Shown here: positions 23,645-32,093 of the stretch, in pieces
How the letters are laid out: every line of letters begins with the position of its first letter
Numbering within the stretch: position 1 is the stretch's first letter
Assembly: GCA_044222225.1 (NCBI GenBank)
Contig: JBGANR010000020.1
Coordinates: 1 to 64,000, forward strand
Source of the DNA: JBGANR01 sp044222225
Lineage (GTDB): Bacteria; Actinomycetota; Actinomycetes; Mycobacteriales; Mycobacteriaceae
DNA length: 64,000 nucleotides
Direction of reading: 5' to 3'
Program-made: the position numbers and the translations under genes
Notes under the pieces: model-generated
The model's input: only the letters and a program-made list of their open reading frames with translations
Databases searched by the model: none
What the model was told of the DNA's origin: nothing

Positions 23645-24913
23645 ATCACTGTGGAACTCGATCTCGCGCCAGTCGCGGGGGAGCAGGTGATCGAGGACGT
23701 CGTCGACGGTGACGGCGCCCAGCAGGTGTCCGGAGGTGTCGATGACGGGCCCGCAGACGAGGTTGTAGCGGGCGAAGTAGCGGGTCACCTCCTCGAGGGG
23801 GTCGTCGGGAGCGAGCGTCGGCAGATTCGCGTCGATGATGCCGCTGGCGAGCGTCGCCGGCGGTTCGCGCAGCAGCGCCTGGAGGTGCACGCAGCCGAGG
23901 TAGGTGCCGGTCGGCGTCGCCGTGGGCGGCCGGACGACAAACGCCATGCTCGCGATCGCCGGCGTCAGATCGGGGTGCCGTGCCCGGGCGAGCGCCTCGG
24001 CGACGGTCGTCCGCGCGTCGACGATGAGCGGTTCGGGCGTCATCAGGCCGCCCGCGGTGTCCGGCGAGTGGATGAGCAGGCGGCGGACGGGTTCGGACTC
24101 CTGCGGGTCCATCGTCGCGAGCAGGCTCTCCGCCTGCGCGGCGCCGAGGGCGCCGAGCAGATCGGCGACGTCATCGGCGTCCATCGCGTCGAGGATGTGG
24201 CCGGCGCGGCGGCGGTCGAGCGTCGTGATGAGTTGACGTTGCTCGTCGACGGGCAGCTCCTGGATGACGTCGGCGAGCTTCTCGTCCGACAGCGCGGCGA
24301 CGAGTTCGGCGCGTCCTCGGGCGGGCAGGTCGTGGAGGGTGTGTGCGACGTCGGCGGGGCGCAGGCCCTCGAGCTGGTCGAGCAGCGATGCGACGGTCGT
24401 CGCGGCGCCGGCGATCTGGCCGGCGGCCAGGCCGTCGACGAGACTCCACTCGACGAGCACGATGTCGCCGCGGCGCAGGCCGACGCGGGCGGCGCGGACG
24501 GCCACCGTTCCGATCGTCCAGTCCCGGGTGCGGCCCTGCTCGATCCGGACGTCGACCACGGCGACGGTCTGCCCGGCGAGCGCCGGCAGCTCCGGGTCGC
24601 GGACCCGGACCCTTGTGCCGACCAGCTGAGCGAGGGCGAACGCCTCGCCGGCGCGCAGATGCAGCGGGCGCAGCGAGACACTGCCCGTGTTGAGGGTCAC
24701 GGCGTGCGGATCGACGGCCGTCACCCGCAGCATGGGCACGAAGATCCGTCTGCGCGTGGACAGTTCGACGGCGAGACCGAGGACCCGGGGAGGCGTTCTC
24801 GTCGCGCGGATCGCGACCACGGCGTCCCGGACGCGGCCGATCGACTCGCCGTCCGGACCGAGGACGGGCAGTCCGGCGAGGCGCGCCACGAACACCTTGT
24901 TTTCGGGGGCCAT
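23627..24913 (-). CDS. PRC-barrel/MgtE_N/CBS-domain protein
   Basis: 428 aa; ATG 24913 has TACGCT seven bases upstream. Residues 1-85 look like a PRC-barrel (G-L-P-V-L-G-P-D-G-E-S-I-G-R-V). Residues about 180-300 are an MgtE_N superhelical domain (A-D-V-I-Q-E-L-P-V-D-E-Q, I-L-D-A-M-D-A-D-D-V-A-D-L-L). A CBS pair follows (about 305-420, G-G-L-M-T-P-E and D-D-P-L-E-E-V-T). No membrane domain follows, unlike MgtE, so it is a soluble sensor-like relative, as in Rv1232c. Magnesium or nucleotide sensing is inferred from family knowledge. Upstream member of the DUF1003 operon. Confidence 0.82.
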   Translation of the reverse strand: MAPENKVFVARLAGLPVLGPDGESIGRVRDAVVAIRATRTPPRVLGLAVELSTRRRIFVPMLRVTAVDPHAVTLNTGSVSLRPLHLRAGEAFALAQLVGTRVRVRDPELPALAGQTVAVVDVRIEQGRTRDWTIGTVAVRAARVGLRRGDIVLVEWSLVDGLAAGQIAGAATTVASLLDQLEGLRPADVAHTLHDLPARGRAELVAALSDEKLADVIQELPVDEQRQLITTLDRRRAGHILDAMDADDVADLLGALGAAQAESLLATMDPQESEPVRRLLIHSPDTAGGLMTPEPLIVDARTTVAEALARARHPDLTPAIASMAFVVRPPTATPTGTYLGCVHLQALLREPPATLASGIIDANLPTLAPDDPLEEVTRYFARYNLVCGPVIDTSGHLLGAVTVDDVLDHLLPRDWREIEFHSDDREDA

Positions 24914-24990
24914 ACGATGAAGCGTATTGCGGATCGTCCGCGATGGGACCAGGGGCTCGAAGGTCGCGATTTCTCGGGAGGGCTTCGGAC

Positions 24991-25485
24991 GTGAGCAACC
25001 AGTTCGGTGGAGGACGACGGCAGGAGATGCCGACACCGCCGCGGGGGTGGCCGATCGGCTCCTATGAGACGTATGCCGAGGCGCAGCGCGCCGTCGACTT
25101 CTTGTCGGACGGCCAGTTCCCGGTGGAGGACGTGACGATCGTCGGCGTCGACCTCATGCAGGTCGAGCGGGTGCTCGGCCGTCTGACCTGGGCGAAGGTG
25201 ATCGGCGGCGGTGTCATCTCGGGCGCCTGGCTCGGTTCGTTCTTCGCCCTCATCGGCGGGCTCGTCGTCGGCGAGATCTGGGCGTTCCTCTTCGTCGGCG
25301 TGACGGCCGGCATCGCGTTCGGCGTGGTGACGGCGGCCGTTCCGTACGCCGCCAGCCGGGGGCGTCGGGACTTCGCCTCGACCATGCAGCTCGTGGCGCG
25401 TCGCTACGACGTGCTCTGCGAGCCGCGGAACGCCGAACGCGGGCGCGAACTGCTCACGACGCTGCAGCAGCGGCCGCCGGGCTGA
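24991..25485 (+). CDS. general-stress-like membrane protein (DUF1269/YflT N-terminal)
   Basis: 164 aa from GTG 24991, with GGGAGG about 10 bases before. Residues 20-60 (G-S-Y-E-T-Y-A-E-A-Q-R-A-V-D-F-L-S-D and V-E-D-V-T-I-V-G-V-D) form the heat-induced stress protein YflT domain. Two glycine-rich membrane helices follow (about 77-100 and 104-125). It is divergent from the MgtE_N/CBS gene and matches Rv1234 in order. Role unknown beyond the stress association of the family. Confidence 0.75.
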   Translation: MSNQFGGGRRQEMPTPPRGWPIGSYETYAEAQRAVDFLSDGQFPVEDVTIVGVDLMQVERVLGRLTWAKVIGGGVISGAWLGSFFALIGGLVVGEIWAFLFVGVTAGIAFGVVTAAVPYAASRGRRDFASTMQLVARRYDVLCEPRNAERGRELLTTLQQRPPG

Positions 25486-25488
25486 GCG

Positions 25489-26340
25489 CTACTTCTTGCG
25501 GGCGGCGATGTCGCGCAGCTCGGTGAGCACCTCGTCGTCCCAGGTGTGACTGCGGATGAGCCGGAAGCGCTCGCCCGACAACCACATGTACAGCTCGGCG
25601 TCGGTCGCGTCGGGCAGGATGTCGGCGCGGCGCGCCATGCGGACGACGGGCAGGAACTCCTCGCCGAACCAGCGGCGCGCGACGGTGGGCCGGCCGAGGA
25701 ACTCGCCGCAGTCCTGGATGAGCCGGAACCCCCAGGCTTCGACGGCCTCGGCCAGCCGGGCGTAGGCCCACGGGTCGGTCAGCTCGATCGCGGCGCGCTG
25801 CGCGTGGTCGAGCGGCACGCGGCTGAGGAACAGCCGGCGATGATCCTTGAGGACGAGGTCGCTGCGCGCGGTGATCCCCGTCGGGCTCAGCCGGGTGTGC
25901 ACCTCCGTGACGTAGGCGTCGATCGTCGGGAAGTGGTGGGCCATCGCGATCGACACGCGGTGGTGGCCGTCGACGACGAAATGCATGTCGCCGATCCGGT
26001 AGAGCTCGACGGGCGGCATCGACTCGCCGCGCCGCTGCGCCGCCGCGAGCCGCTGCCAGCGTGCGCGGGTGCGCGTCGTCGTCGGGCGGAACTTGCGGTC
26101 GAACTCGCGGGTGCGGTCGACGCTGCCGACGATCGACGAGACCGGAACCGTCTGCAGCCCGAGGGAGGTCTCGCCGGTGCGGCCGAGAGCGGCGACGACC
26201 TCGTCGAACGGCAGCACGTCGTTGACGTCCGCCGGGTTGCGGGCGATCCAGTTCCGCAGCCTGGCGAGCTCGGCGCGGCGCCGCTGCCGGGTGAAGTCCG
26301 ACTGCGCGTCGGCGTCGGGGAAGCCGGTGTCACCCGCCAT
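25489..26340 (-). CDS. ParB-like nuclease-domain protein
   Basis: 283 aa. The middle part shows a ParB/sulfiredoxin-type core: V-P-V-S-S-I-V-G-S-V (about 63-72), P-P-V-E-L-Y-R-I-G-D and the signature F-V-V-D-G-H-H-R-V-S-I-A (about 121-132). There is no ParB HTH, so it is not a chromosome-segregation protein proper; its C-terminal half (D-L-V-L-K-D-H-R-R-L-F to R-L-I-R-S-H-T-W) is specific to an actinobacterial family. Overlaps the phosphoesterase stop by 11 bp and converges with the stress protein gene at 3 bp. Activity unknown. Confidence 0.7.
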   Translation of the reverse strand: MAGDTGFPDADAQSDFTRQRRRAELARLRNWIARNPADVNDVLPFDEVVAALGRTGETSLGLQTVPVSSIVGSVDRTREFDRKFRPTTTRTRARWQRLAAAQRRGESMPPVELYRIGDMHFVVDGHHRVSIAMAHHFPTIDAYVTEVHTRLSPTGITARSDLVLKDHRRLFLSRVPLDHAQRAAIELTDPWAYARLAEAVEAWGFRLIQDCGEFLGRPTVARRWFGEEFLPVVRMARRADILPDATDAELYMWLSGERFRLIRSHTWDDEVLTELRDIAARKK

Positions 26341-27040
26341 GACGGCGCCTCGTGATGGTGATTCCCGTGCCGCCCGGTTCGATGTCGAACAGGCAGTACC
26401 CGACGGTGTTGATCGACACGGTCGCGCCGAGGGCAGCCGCGTCCCGACCCACCGGCAGCGGGATCGTGCGGTCGGACGGGACCTGCCCGTGCGGGTGGAT
26501 GTGGCCGTGGACGAGCGCCTGCGGCCGCAGCTTCCGGACGAGCGGGGCGAGGGCGGTGAAGCCGCGATGGCAGGGGTCCTCGGCGTCGCCCAGACCGCGG
26601 GCGGGGCTGTGGGTGAGCAGGAGGTCGACGCGGGCGCGCCGGCCGTGCCATCGGACGCGGCGCGCCCGGCCGGCGAACTGGCGATCGGTGTATTGGTTGG
26701 GGCCGGCGTTGTGCCGGATCGACCCGCCGAGACCGGCGATCGTCAGGCCGGCGACGGTGACGACGCGGCCGTCGGCGTTGACGCCGCCGCCGGGGCCGGG
26801 GTTCTCGCAGGGCAGGCCGGCGTACGTCCAGCCGGAACGAGTGCGCCGATAGCGGGTGAGATCGCGATCGTGATTGCCCGGTACGAAGACCAGGGGGACG
26901 TCGCAGGCGTCGACGAGGGATTCGAGGTAGTCGAACGGCAGATCGCCCGCCGACAGCAGCAGGTCCGGACGCATCTCGGCGGCGCCGCCGCCCGGCAGAG
27001 CGGCGACGGTCTCGTCGGCGACCGCCAAGACTGTGACCAC
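26330..27040 (-). CDS. calcineurin-like metallophosphoesterase
   Basis: 236 aa from GTG 27040, with TAGGCT six bases upstream (leaderless). Motifs: L-L-S-A-G-D-L (metal Asp), V-P-G-N-H-D (about 53-58), L-L-L-T-H-S-P and L-V-H-G-H-I-H-P near the C-terminus. The first D-x-H motif reads A-D-E-T here, so one usual histidine ligand is missing. Hydrolyses a phosphomonoester or diester, substrate unknown. Heads a two-gene unit with the ParB-like gene. Confidence 0.8.
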   Translation of the reverse strand: MVTVLAVADETVAALPGGGAAEMRPDLLLSAGDLPFDYLESLVDACDVPLVFVPGNHDRDLTRYRRTRSGWTYAGLPCENPGPGGGVNADGRVVTVAGLTIAGLGGSIRHNAGPNQYTDRQFAGRARRVRWHGRRARVDLLLTHSPARGLGDAEDPCHRGFTALAPLVRKLRPQALVHGHIHPHGQVPSDRTIPLPVGRDAAALGATVSINTVGYCLFDIEPGGTGITITRRRHGG

Positions 27041-27120
27041 GGGGCAAGCCTAGACGAACGGATCAGCGGCCCGCTCGGGTCGGCGTTGCGCCGCGGACCC
27101 GTTCATCTAGCCTGACCGGC

Positions 27121-27774
27121 ATGGGTCAGGGCTTGACGGGGGAGGCCGTTCTCGGGCGGGTGCGCGCTCACCTCGACGCGACGCTGGGAGCAGGGCAGAA
27201 GGCGTCGGTGACGTTTCTGGGCGTCGAGCAGATCGACGTGCACCGCTATGCGGCGACCGGCGATGTCGTCTACGTCACGGTGGGGTGCTCACGGCATCCG
27301 ATGCAGGACGCGGCGGCGACGCGGGGGGTGTCGATCGTGTCCGAGACGGGGCCGCGGGCCGAGCTCGTCATGCGGCTGCAGGCGACCCGCCCGTATCCGG
27401 GGCTGCATCGGCGGCTCGCGGCGATGGCGGCGGCTCCGGCCGTGGACGGCCTGGTGCTCGCGGCGGACGCCGTGCTGCGCGTCGGCGAGCCGTTGTGGGA
27501 CGGTGCGCCGTTCGACGCCGTTCTGCTCACCGGCGACGAGCTCGGTGACGTGCCGCTGGGCGACTCGCCGCTCGGTGACGTCCGGCCCGGCGGCCGGACG
27601 GAGCCTGCGGAATCGGCTCGGCATGTGGAGCCGGTGCGGCTGCTGCGGGCCGATCCGATCACGGAGAACGAGGCCGCGTGGGTTCGGCTGCGCGGCGCCG
27701 ACGCACTGCGGCAGGCCTGGCGGGAGGCCGGCGTCGACCCGGCCGATCCGGAGCGGCGGCCGGCGACGCTGTGA
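27121..27774 (+). CDS. suppressor-of-fused-like (SUFU) domain protein
   Basis: 217 aa; ATG is seven bases after TAGCCT (leaderless). The pattern of an N-terminal helix, Y-A-A-T-G-D-V-V-Y-V-T-V-G-C-S, R-A-E-L-V-M-R-L, then a small helical block (L-H-R-R-L-A-A-M-A) and D-A-V-L-L-T resembles bacterial SUFU-like proteins, which often serve as immunity factors or regulators of unknown role. An Asp/Gly/Pro-rich loop with G-D-(V/S)-P-L-G-D repeats interrupts the C-terminal half. Assignment is from memory of the family and only moderately sure. Converges with corA. Confidence 0.55.
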   Translation: MGQGLTGEAVLGRVRAHLDATLGAGQKASVTFLGVEQIDVHRYAATGDVVYVTVGCSRHPMQDAAATRGVSIVSETGPRAELVMRLQATRPYPGLHRRLAAMAAAPAVDGLVLAADAVLRVGEPLWDGAPFDAVLLTGDELGDVPLGDSPLGDVRPGGRTEPAESARHVEPVRLLRADPITENEAAWVRLRGADALRQAWREAGVDPADPERRPATL

Positions 27775-27802
27775 CGCGACGGTCCTACAAGACGCGGCGG
27801 TC

Positions 27803-28882
27803 CTACAACCAGTGGTTGCGGCGGAAGTTGCGGAACAGCAGGATCACGACGACCACCATGGCGCTGAGCACGACGTAGTAGCCGTACTCCGTCCCCAGCT
27901 CGGGCATGTGCTCGAAGTTCATGCCGTAGATGCCGGCCAGCATCGTCGGGAACGACGCCATCGCCACCCACGCGGTGATCTTGCGCATGTCGGTGTTCTG
28001 CTGCAGGCCGACCTTGGCGAGGGCGGCCGCCAGCAGGGAGGACAGCACGTCGTCGTAGGTGCCGACGCGTTCGGCGACGACGGTGTGGTGGTCGAGCACG
28101 TCGCGGAAGTAGCGCCGGATCTCCTTCGGCACGATGTCGCTGTGCTGGCTCGTGACGCGCTCGAGCGGCTTGGCCAGCGGGTCGATGGCCCTCCGCAGCT
28201 CGACGACCTCGCGCTTGAGCAGGTAGATCGGATCGACCTCGATCTTGCGCTTGGGCGCGAAGACCGTCGATTCGACGGCGTCGACGTCGTCCTCGATCGC
28301 GTCGGCGACCTCGAGGTAGGTGTCGACGACGTGGTCGGCGATCGCGTGCATGACGGCGCACGGGCCGAGGGCGAGCAGATCCGGGCTCGCTTCGAGCGTG
28401 CGGCGGACGCCCGTCAGCTCCGTGTGCTCGCCGTGGCGGACCGCGATGACGAAGTTCTCGCCGACGATGATCATGATCTCGCCGCTGTCGACGACCTCGC
28501 TGGCGGCCTCGATCGTCTCGTGCTCGACGTAGGTGACCGTCTTGAGGACGAGGAACAAGGTGTCGTCGTAGCGCTCCAGCTTCGGCCGCTGGTGGGCGTG
28601 CACGGCGTCCTCGACCATGAGCGGATGCAGGCCGTAGGTGACGGCCAGCGACGACATCTGTCGCTCGTCGGGGGCGTGGAGCCCGATCCAGACGAATCCC
28701 TCGCCTCGGGCGCGAACCTCCTGTAGGGCCTGGGTGTGGTCGAAGCGGCCGGGCAGGCGTCTGCCGTCCACGTAGATCCCGATGTCGACGACGGCGCGGG
28801 CGACGGGGACCGGCGGCACCACGGGCCGCGGGCGTCCCGGAGTTCCACCGCCGGTGTTTCGGCGCGCGGACAGCGGCCGCAT
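27803..28882 (-). CDS. corA: CorA-type magnesium/cobalt transporter
   Basis: 359 aa; AGGAGG lies upstream of the ATG. A long soluble N-terminal part (about 1-290) with a helical bundle is followed by two C-terminal membrane helices (W-V-A-M-A-S-F-P-T-M-L-A-G-I-Y and Y-Y-V-V-L-S-A-M-V-V-V-V-I-L-L-F). The defining G-M-N is present in Y-G-M-N-F-E-H-M-P-E-L. Forms a homopentameric channel for Mg2+ in the cytoplasmic membrane. Matches Rv1239c by position. The Arg/Pro-rich first 25 residues are variable in the family. Confidence 0.9.
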   Translation of the reverse strand: MRPLSARRNTGGGTPGRPRPVVPPVPVARAVVDIGIYVDGRRLPGRFDHTQALQEVRARGEGFVWIGLHAPDERQMSSLAVTYGLHPLMVEDAVHAHQRPKLERYDDTLFLVLKTVTYVEHETIEAASEVVDSGEIMIIVGENFVIAVRHGEHTELTGVRRTLEASPDLLALGPCAVMHAIADHVVDTYLEVADAIEDDVDAVESTVFAPKRKIEVDPIYLLKREVVELRRAIDPLAKPLERVTSQHSDIVPKEIRRYFRDVLDHHTVVAERVGTYDDVLSSLLAAALAKVGLQQNTDMRKITAWVAMASFPTMLAGIYGMNFEHMPELGTEYGYYVVLSAMVVVVILLFRNFRRNHWL

Positions 28883-29046
28883 GGCCCACCTCCTCGTCGG
28901 ACTTCACGATCCGGGCCCGTTCGCGTCGTGCCTGCGCCCGTGGTGGCCGGACGCGTCGCCGAGCCGACCGCAGGTCATGGTAGACCTCCCGGCGCAGCGG
29001 CGACCGCCGAAGCACGGGCGACCGCTGCTGGGCTACGGTGGCCGAG

Positions 29047-29634
29047 ATGCCCAGGAGACTGTCGTTGGTGGTCGCCGTCGTGATCGCGGCGGCACCGGTC
29101 GCGGGGTGCGCGACGGACTCCGGCGCGCGCCCGGACGCGGTCGTCGTGGGGTACGCCGGTGATCCGGTGCGCCGGGCGGCCGCGGCCGTCTATGCCGCGG
29201 CGATCCCCGGCGCGCGGCTGGCCGACGCTCCCGCCGAGGACGGGGAGCAGCTCGACAGGTTGCTGCGCGGCGAGACCGACGTCCTGGCGACCTATAGCGG
29301 CCCGCTGCTGGCGCGGCTCGAACCGGCCTCGCCCGCGACGACCGAGGACGAGGTGTACGCCGAGCTGTTCCGGGCCCTGCCGCCCGGGGTCACGGTCGGG
29401 GTGGAGGGCACCGTCGGCGCCGATCCGGGCGCCCCGGAGGCGACGCCGGTCCGTGCGCTGCTGCCCGTCGTGCGCACCGCGCGGCTGGACAAGGCGCTGT
29501 TCCAGCGGCTCAGCGCCGTCTCGTCCGTGCTGACGCGGACGGCCCTCGCCGAGTTGGCGAGGGCCGTCGAAGCGGGTTCCGACGTGCGGGAGGCGGCCCG
29601 CAGCTGGGTCGAGGAGAACGTCAGAACTTCGTGA
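29047..29634 (+). CDS. lipoprotein resembling a truncated glycine-betaine-type binding protein
   Basis: 195 aa; ATG 29047 is seven bases after TACGGT, while a GTG at 29038 overlaps that hexamer. The lipobox P-V-A-G-C at residues 16-20 follows a hydrophobic stretch, so it is lipid-anchored outside the membrane. The mature part (V-V-V-G-Y-A-G-D-P-V, Q-L-D-R-L-L-R-G-E-T-D-V-L-A-T-Y-S-G-P-L-L) resembles OpuAC/ProX-type solute-binding proteins but is much shorter than a full one. No transporter genes lie nearby. Overlaps the convergent dehydrogenase stop by 14 bp. Confidence 0.55.
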   Translation: MPRRLSLVVAVVIAAAPVAGCATDSGARPDAVVVGYAGDPVRRAAAAVYAAAIPGARLADAPAEDGEQLDRLLRGETDVLATYSGPLLARLEPASPATTEDEVYAELFRALPPGVTVGVEGTVGADPGAPEATPVRALLPVVRTARLDKALFQRLSAVSSVLTRTALAELARAVEAGSDVREAARSWVEENVRTS

Positions 29635-30472
29635 AGCGTCCGGCGATCCGGGCGTTGACCTGGCGATAGAGCGCCGGGAACAGCCGGACGAGGGCGTCGA
29701 GCAGCTTGGCGTCGGCACCGATGAGCACGCGGCTGCGGTCGCGTTCGACGCCGCGGATGATCGTCGCCGCGGCCTGTTCGGCGGTCGTCCGTGCGAGGTG
29801 CTTGTCGAAGAAGGCGGCGGCGTCCTTCGCGCTCATGCCTTCGGCGGCCGTCGCGTTGCGCGCGATGGCGGTCTTGACGCCGCCGGGGTGCACGCACGTC
29901 ACGCGGACGGGGCGTCGGTCGGCGATCATCTCCTGCTGCAGAGCCTCGGTGAAGCCGCGGACGGCGAACTTCGCGGCGTTGTATGCGGCCTGCCCGGGCA
30001 TCGAGAGGAGGCCGAAGAGCGACGAGACGTTGACGACGTGGCCGTCGCCCGACTCGATGAGGTGGGGCAGGAACGCCTTGGTGCCGTTGACGACGCCCCA
30101 GAAGTCGACGTCCATGATGCGCTCGACGTCCTTGAACTCGGTCTGCTCGACCGGGCCGTTGAACGCGATGCCCGCGTTGTTGACGATGATGTGCACGGCG
30201 CCGAAGTGGTTCTTCACCGTCTCGGCGTATTCGAGCACCGCCTCGCGCTCGGCGACGTCGAGGCGCTGGACGTGCACGGCGGTGTCGTCCGTCTCGCCGG
30301 CGGTGAGGCCGGCCTGCGTCGCGAGCAGCGCGCGGGTCTGTTCGAGCCCGGCGAGGTCGACGTCCGAGACGGCGACCCGCGCTCCCTTGGCCGCCAGCTG
30401 AAGTGCCAGCTCGCGGCCGATTCCGGACCCCGCGCCCGTGACGACGGCGACTTTTCCCTGGATCTTCGTCAT
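29621..30472 (-). CDS. short-chain dehydrogenase/reductase
   Basis: 283 aa. Classical SDR: V-T-G-A-G-S-G-I-G-R-E (residues 11-21), N-N-A-G-I, and the catalytic V-N-V-S-S plus Y-N-A-A-K (Tyr and Lys spaced by three). ATG 30472 follows a weak GAAAGCG. Starts 20 bp after the monooxygenase gene and is surely in its operon. An SDR beside a Baeyer-Villiger enzyme typically oxidises an alcohol to the ketone that the monooxygenase then converts to an ester. The true substrate is unknown. Confidence 0.85.
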   Translation of the reverse strand: MTKIQGKVAVVTGAGSGIGRELALQLAAKGARVAVSDVDLAGLEQTRALLATQAGLTAGETDDTAVHVQRLDVAEREAVLEYAETVKNHFGAVHIIVNNAGIAFNGPVEQTEFKDVERIMDVDFWGVVNGTKAFLPHLIESGDGHVVNVSSLFGLLSMPGQAAYNAAKFAVRGFTEALQQEMIADRRPVRVTCVHPGGVKTAIARNATAAEGMSAKDAAAFFDKHLARTTAEQAAATIIRGVERDRSRVLIGADAKLLDALVRLFPALYRQVNARIAGRFTKF

Positions 30473-30492
30473 GATTTTCGCTTTCTTCGTCG

Positions 30493-32022
30493 TCAGGATG
30501 CGGCCCGGACGGGCACGCGGGTGTGGGCGGGAACGGCGTCGTAGGCCGGCAGGTCGAAGGTGCGGGTGGCGCGGCGGAAGACGAAGGTGAAGCCCGGCCA
30601 CAGCGTCGTGATGTTGCCGAAGCGGTCCTTGTACCAGCTGGAACAGCCGCCGGTCTCCCACACCGAGTCGGCCAGCGTCTTCTGCAGCCCCTCGTTGTAG
30701 TCGCGCTGCACGCCGGCCCGGACGTCGACGGCCGCGAGCCCGCGCTCGCGCATCGTCGACAGCTGGCCGATCAGGTAGTTCAGCTGCGATTCGATCATGA
30801 AGATCATCGACGTGTGGCCGAGGCCGGTCGACGGGCCGACCATGAGGAACAGGTTGGGGAAGCCGTGGACCGCCGAGCCCTTGTAGGCCGTCATGCCGCC
30901 CTCCGCCCAGACGTCGGCGAGGCTGCGGCCGTCGGCGCCGTGGATGGTGGCGAAGGCGGGCGAGTCGGTGACGTGGAAGCCGGTGGCGACGACGAGCGCG
31001 TCGATCTCGCGGACGGTGCCGTCCTTCGTGACGACGGCCGTCGGGGTGATCTTCGCGATGGGATCGGTGACGACGTCGACGTTCTCCCGCGCCAGCGCCG
31101 GGTAGTACGTGTTGGACAGCAGCATCCGCTTGCAGCCGACCTTCCAGCGCGGGGTGACCTTGGCGCGCAGCTCCGGGTCGGAGATCGCGCGGGCGATGTT
31201 GGCGCGGCCGAGCCACTCGAGCGGCTTGAGGATGTTCGGCCGGTACGTGAGGCCGAACGAGACGAGTTCGTGGCCCGCGTAGATCGCGGTGCGCGAGGTC
31301 TTCTGCACGATCGGCGTGCGCCGGAACAACGTGCGTTCGGCGTCGAGATAAGGCCGGTCGGTGCGCGGCAGCACCCACGGGGCCGTCCGCTGATAGACGT
31401 CCAGCCGGCCGACCGTGCCGGCGAGCTCGGGGATGATCTGGACGGCCGACGCGCCGGTGCCGATGACCGCGACGCGCTTGCCGGTGAGGTCGTAGTCGTG
31501 ATTCCAGCGGGCCGAATGGAACACCTCGCCGCCGAAGTCCTCGATGCCGTCGATCTCCGGGAGCTTCGGCTCGCACAGCGGGCCGACGGCGCCGACGAGG
31601 AATGAGGCGACGACGGGCCCGGTGCTCGTCGCCAGCCGCCACGCCTGCTCGGCGTCGTCCCAGTGCGCCTCGGTGACCTCGGTGGAGAAGCGGGTTCGGG
31701 AGGCGATGTCGTACTTGGCCGCCACGCGTTCGATGTACGCGTGGATCTCCGGCCCGCGACCGTAAGAGCGGCTCCAGCCGGGATTCGGCTCGAAGGAGTA
31801 CGAGTACAGGTGGCTGGGGACGTCGCAGGCGGCGCCGGGGTAGGTGTTGTCGCGCCAGGTGCCGCCGAACGTCGTCCCCCGGTCGAGCAGGAGGACGTCC
31901 TCGAAACCGTGCTGCGTCAGCTTGATGGCCGCGCCGAGGCCGGAGAACCCGGCGCCGATGATCGCGACGCCGACCCGGACAGGAGCGTCCGCGGCGCCGG
32001 AGGTGTCTGTTACTGCTGTCAT
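30493..32022 (-). CDS. flavin-containing Baeyer-Villiger monooxygenase
   Basis: 509 aa from ATG 32022, seven bases after TACATT. FAD-binding I-I-G-A-G-F-S-G-L-G (about 19-28), NADP-binding V-I-G-T-G-A-S-A-V-Q (about 175-184), and between them F-G-G-E-V-F-H-S-A-R-W, an exact match to the type I Baeyer-Villiger fingerprint F-x-G-x3-H-x3-W. V-V-A-T-G-F-H is the late ATG motif. Inserts oxygen next to a ketone using NADPH and O2. The promoter overlaps two TetR-type operators, and the SDR follows in the same operon, so a ligand-inducible ketone or alcohol pathway is likely. Confidence 0.88.
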   Translation of the reverse strand: MTAVTDTSGAADAPVRVGVAIIGAGFSGLGAAIKLTQHGFEDVLLLDRGTTFGGTWRDNTYPGAACDVPSHLYSYSFEPNPGWSRSYGRGPEIHAYIERVAAKYDIASRTRFSTEVTEAHWDDAEQAWRLATSTGPVVASFLVGAVGPLCEPKLPEIDGIEDFGGEVFHSARWNHDYDLTGKRVAVIGTGASAVQIIPELAGTVGRLDVYQRTAPWVLPRTDRPYLDAERTLFRRTPIVQKTSRTAIYAGHELVSFGLTYRPNILKPLEWLGRANIARAISDPELRAKVTPRWKVGCKRMLLSNTYYPALARENVDVVTDPIAKITPTAVVTKDGTVREIDALVVATGFHVTDSPAFATIHGADGRSLADVWAEGGMTAYKGSAVHGFPNLFLMVGPSTGLGHTSMIFMIESQLNYLIGQLSTMRERGLAAVDVRAGVQRDYNEGLQKTLADSVWETGGCSSWYKDRFGNITTLWPGFTFVFRRATRTFDLPAYDAVPAHTRVPVRAAS

Positions 32023-32029
32023 AGATATC

Positions 32030-32080
32030 AATGTAGGGCCCTGTTGACCGATAGTCAACAACTAATTGACCGCGAGTCAG
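32030..32080. promoter_or_regulatory. divergent promoter with two TetR-type palindromic operators
   Basis: GTTGAC-N5-GTCAAC (32043-32059) and TTGAC-N5-GTCAG (32066-32080) are two similar palindromes with centres 22 bp apart, two helical turns. The first contains the -35 (TTGACT on the minus strand) of the monooxygenase promoter, with 17 bp to TACATT (32030-32035). TAGAAT (32081-32086) is the -10 of the TetR gene. Binding would block both promoters. Confidence 0.7.
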
Positions 32081-32093
32081 TAGAATCGCCGGC

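Noticed and set aside
27780..27808. Direct repeat CGGTCCTACAA at 27780 and 27798, after the SUFU-like gene
   Set aside because: Short, two copies, one overlapping the corA stop; no structure or element attached.
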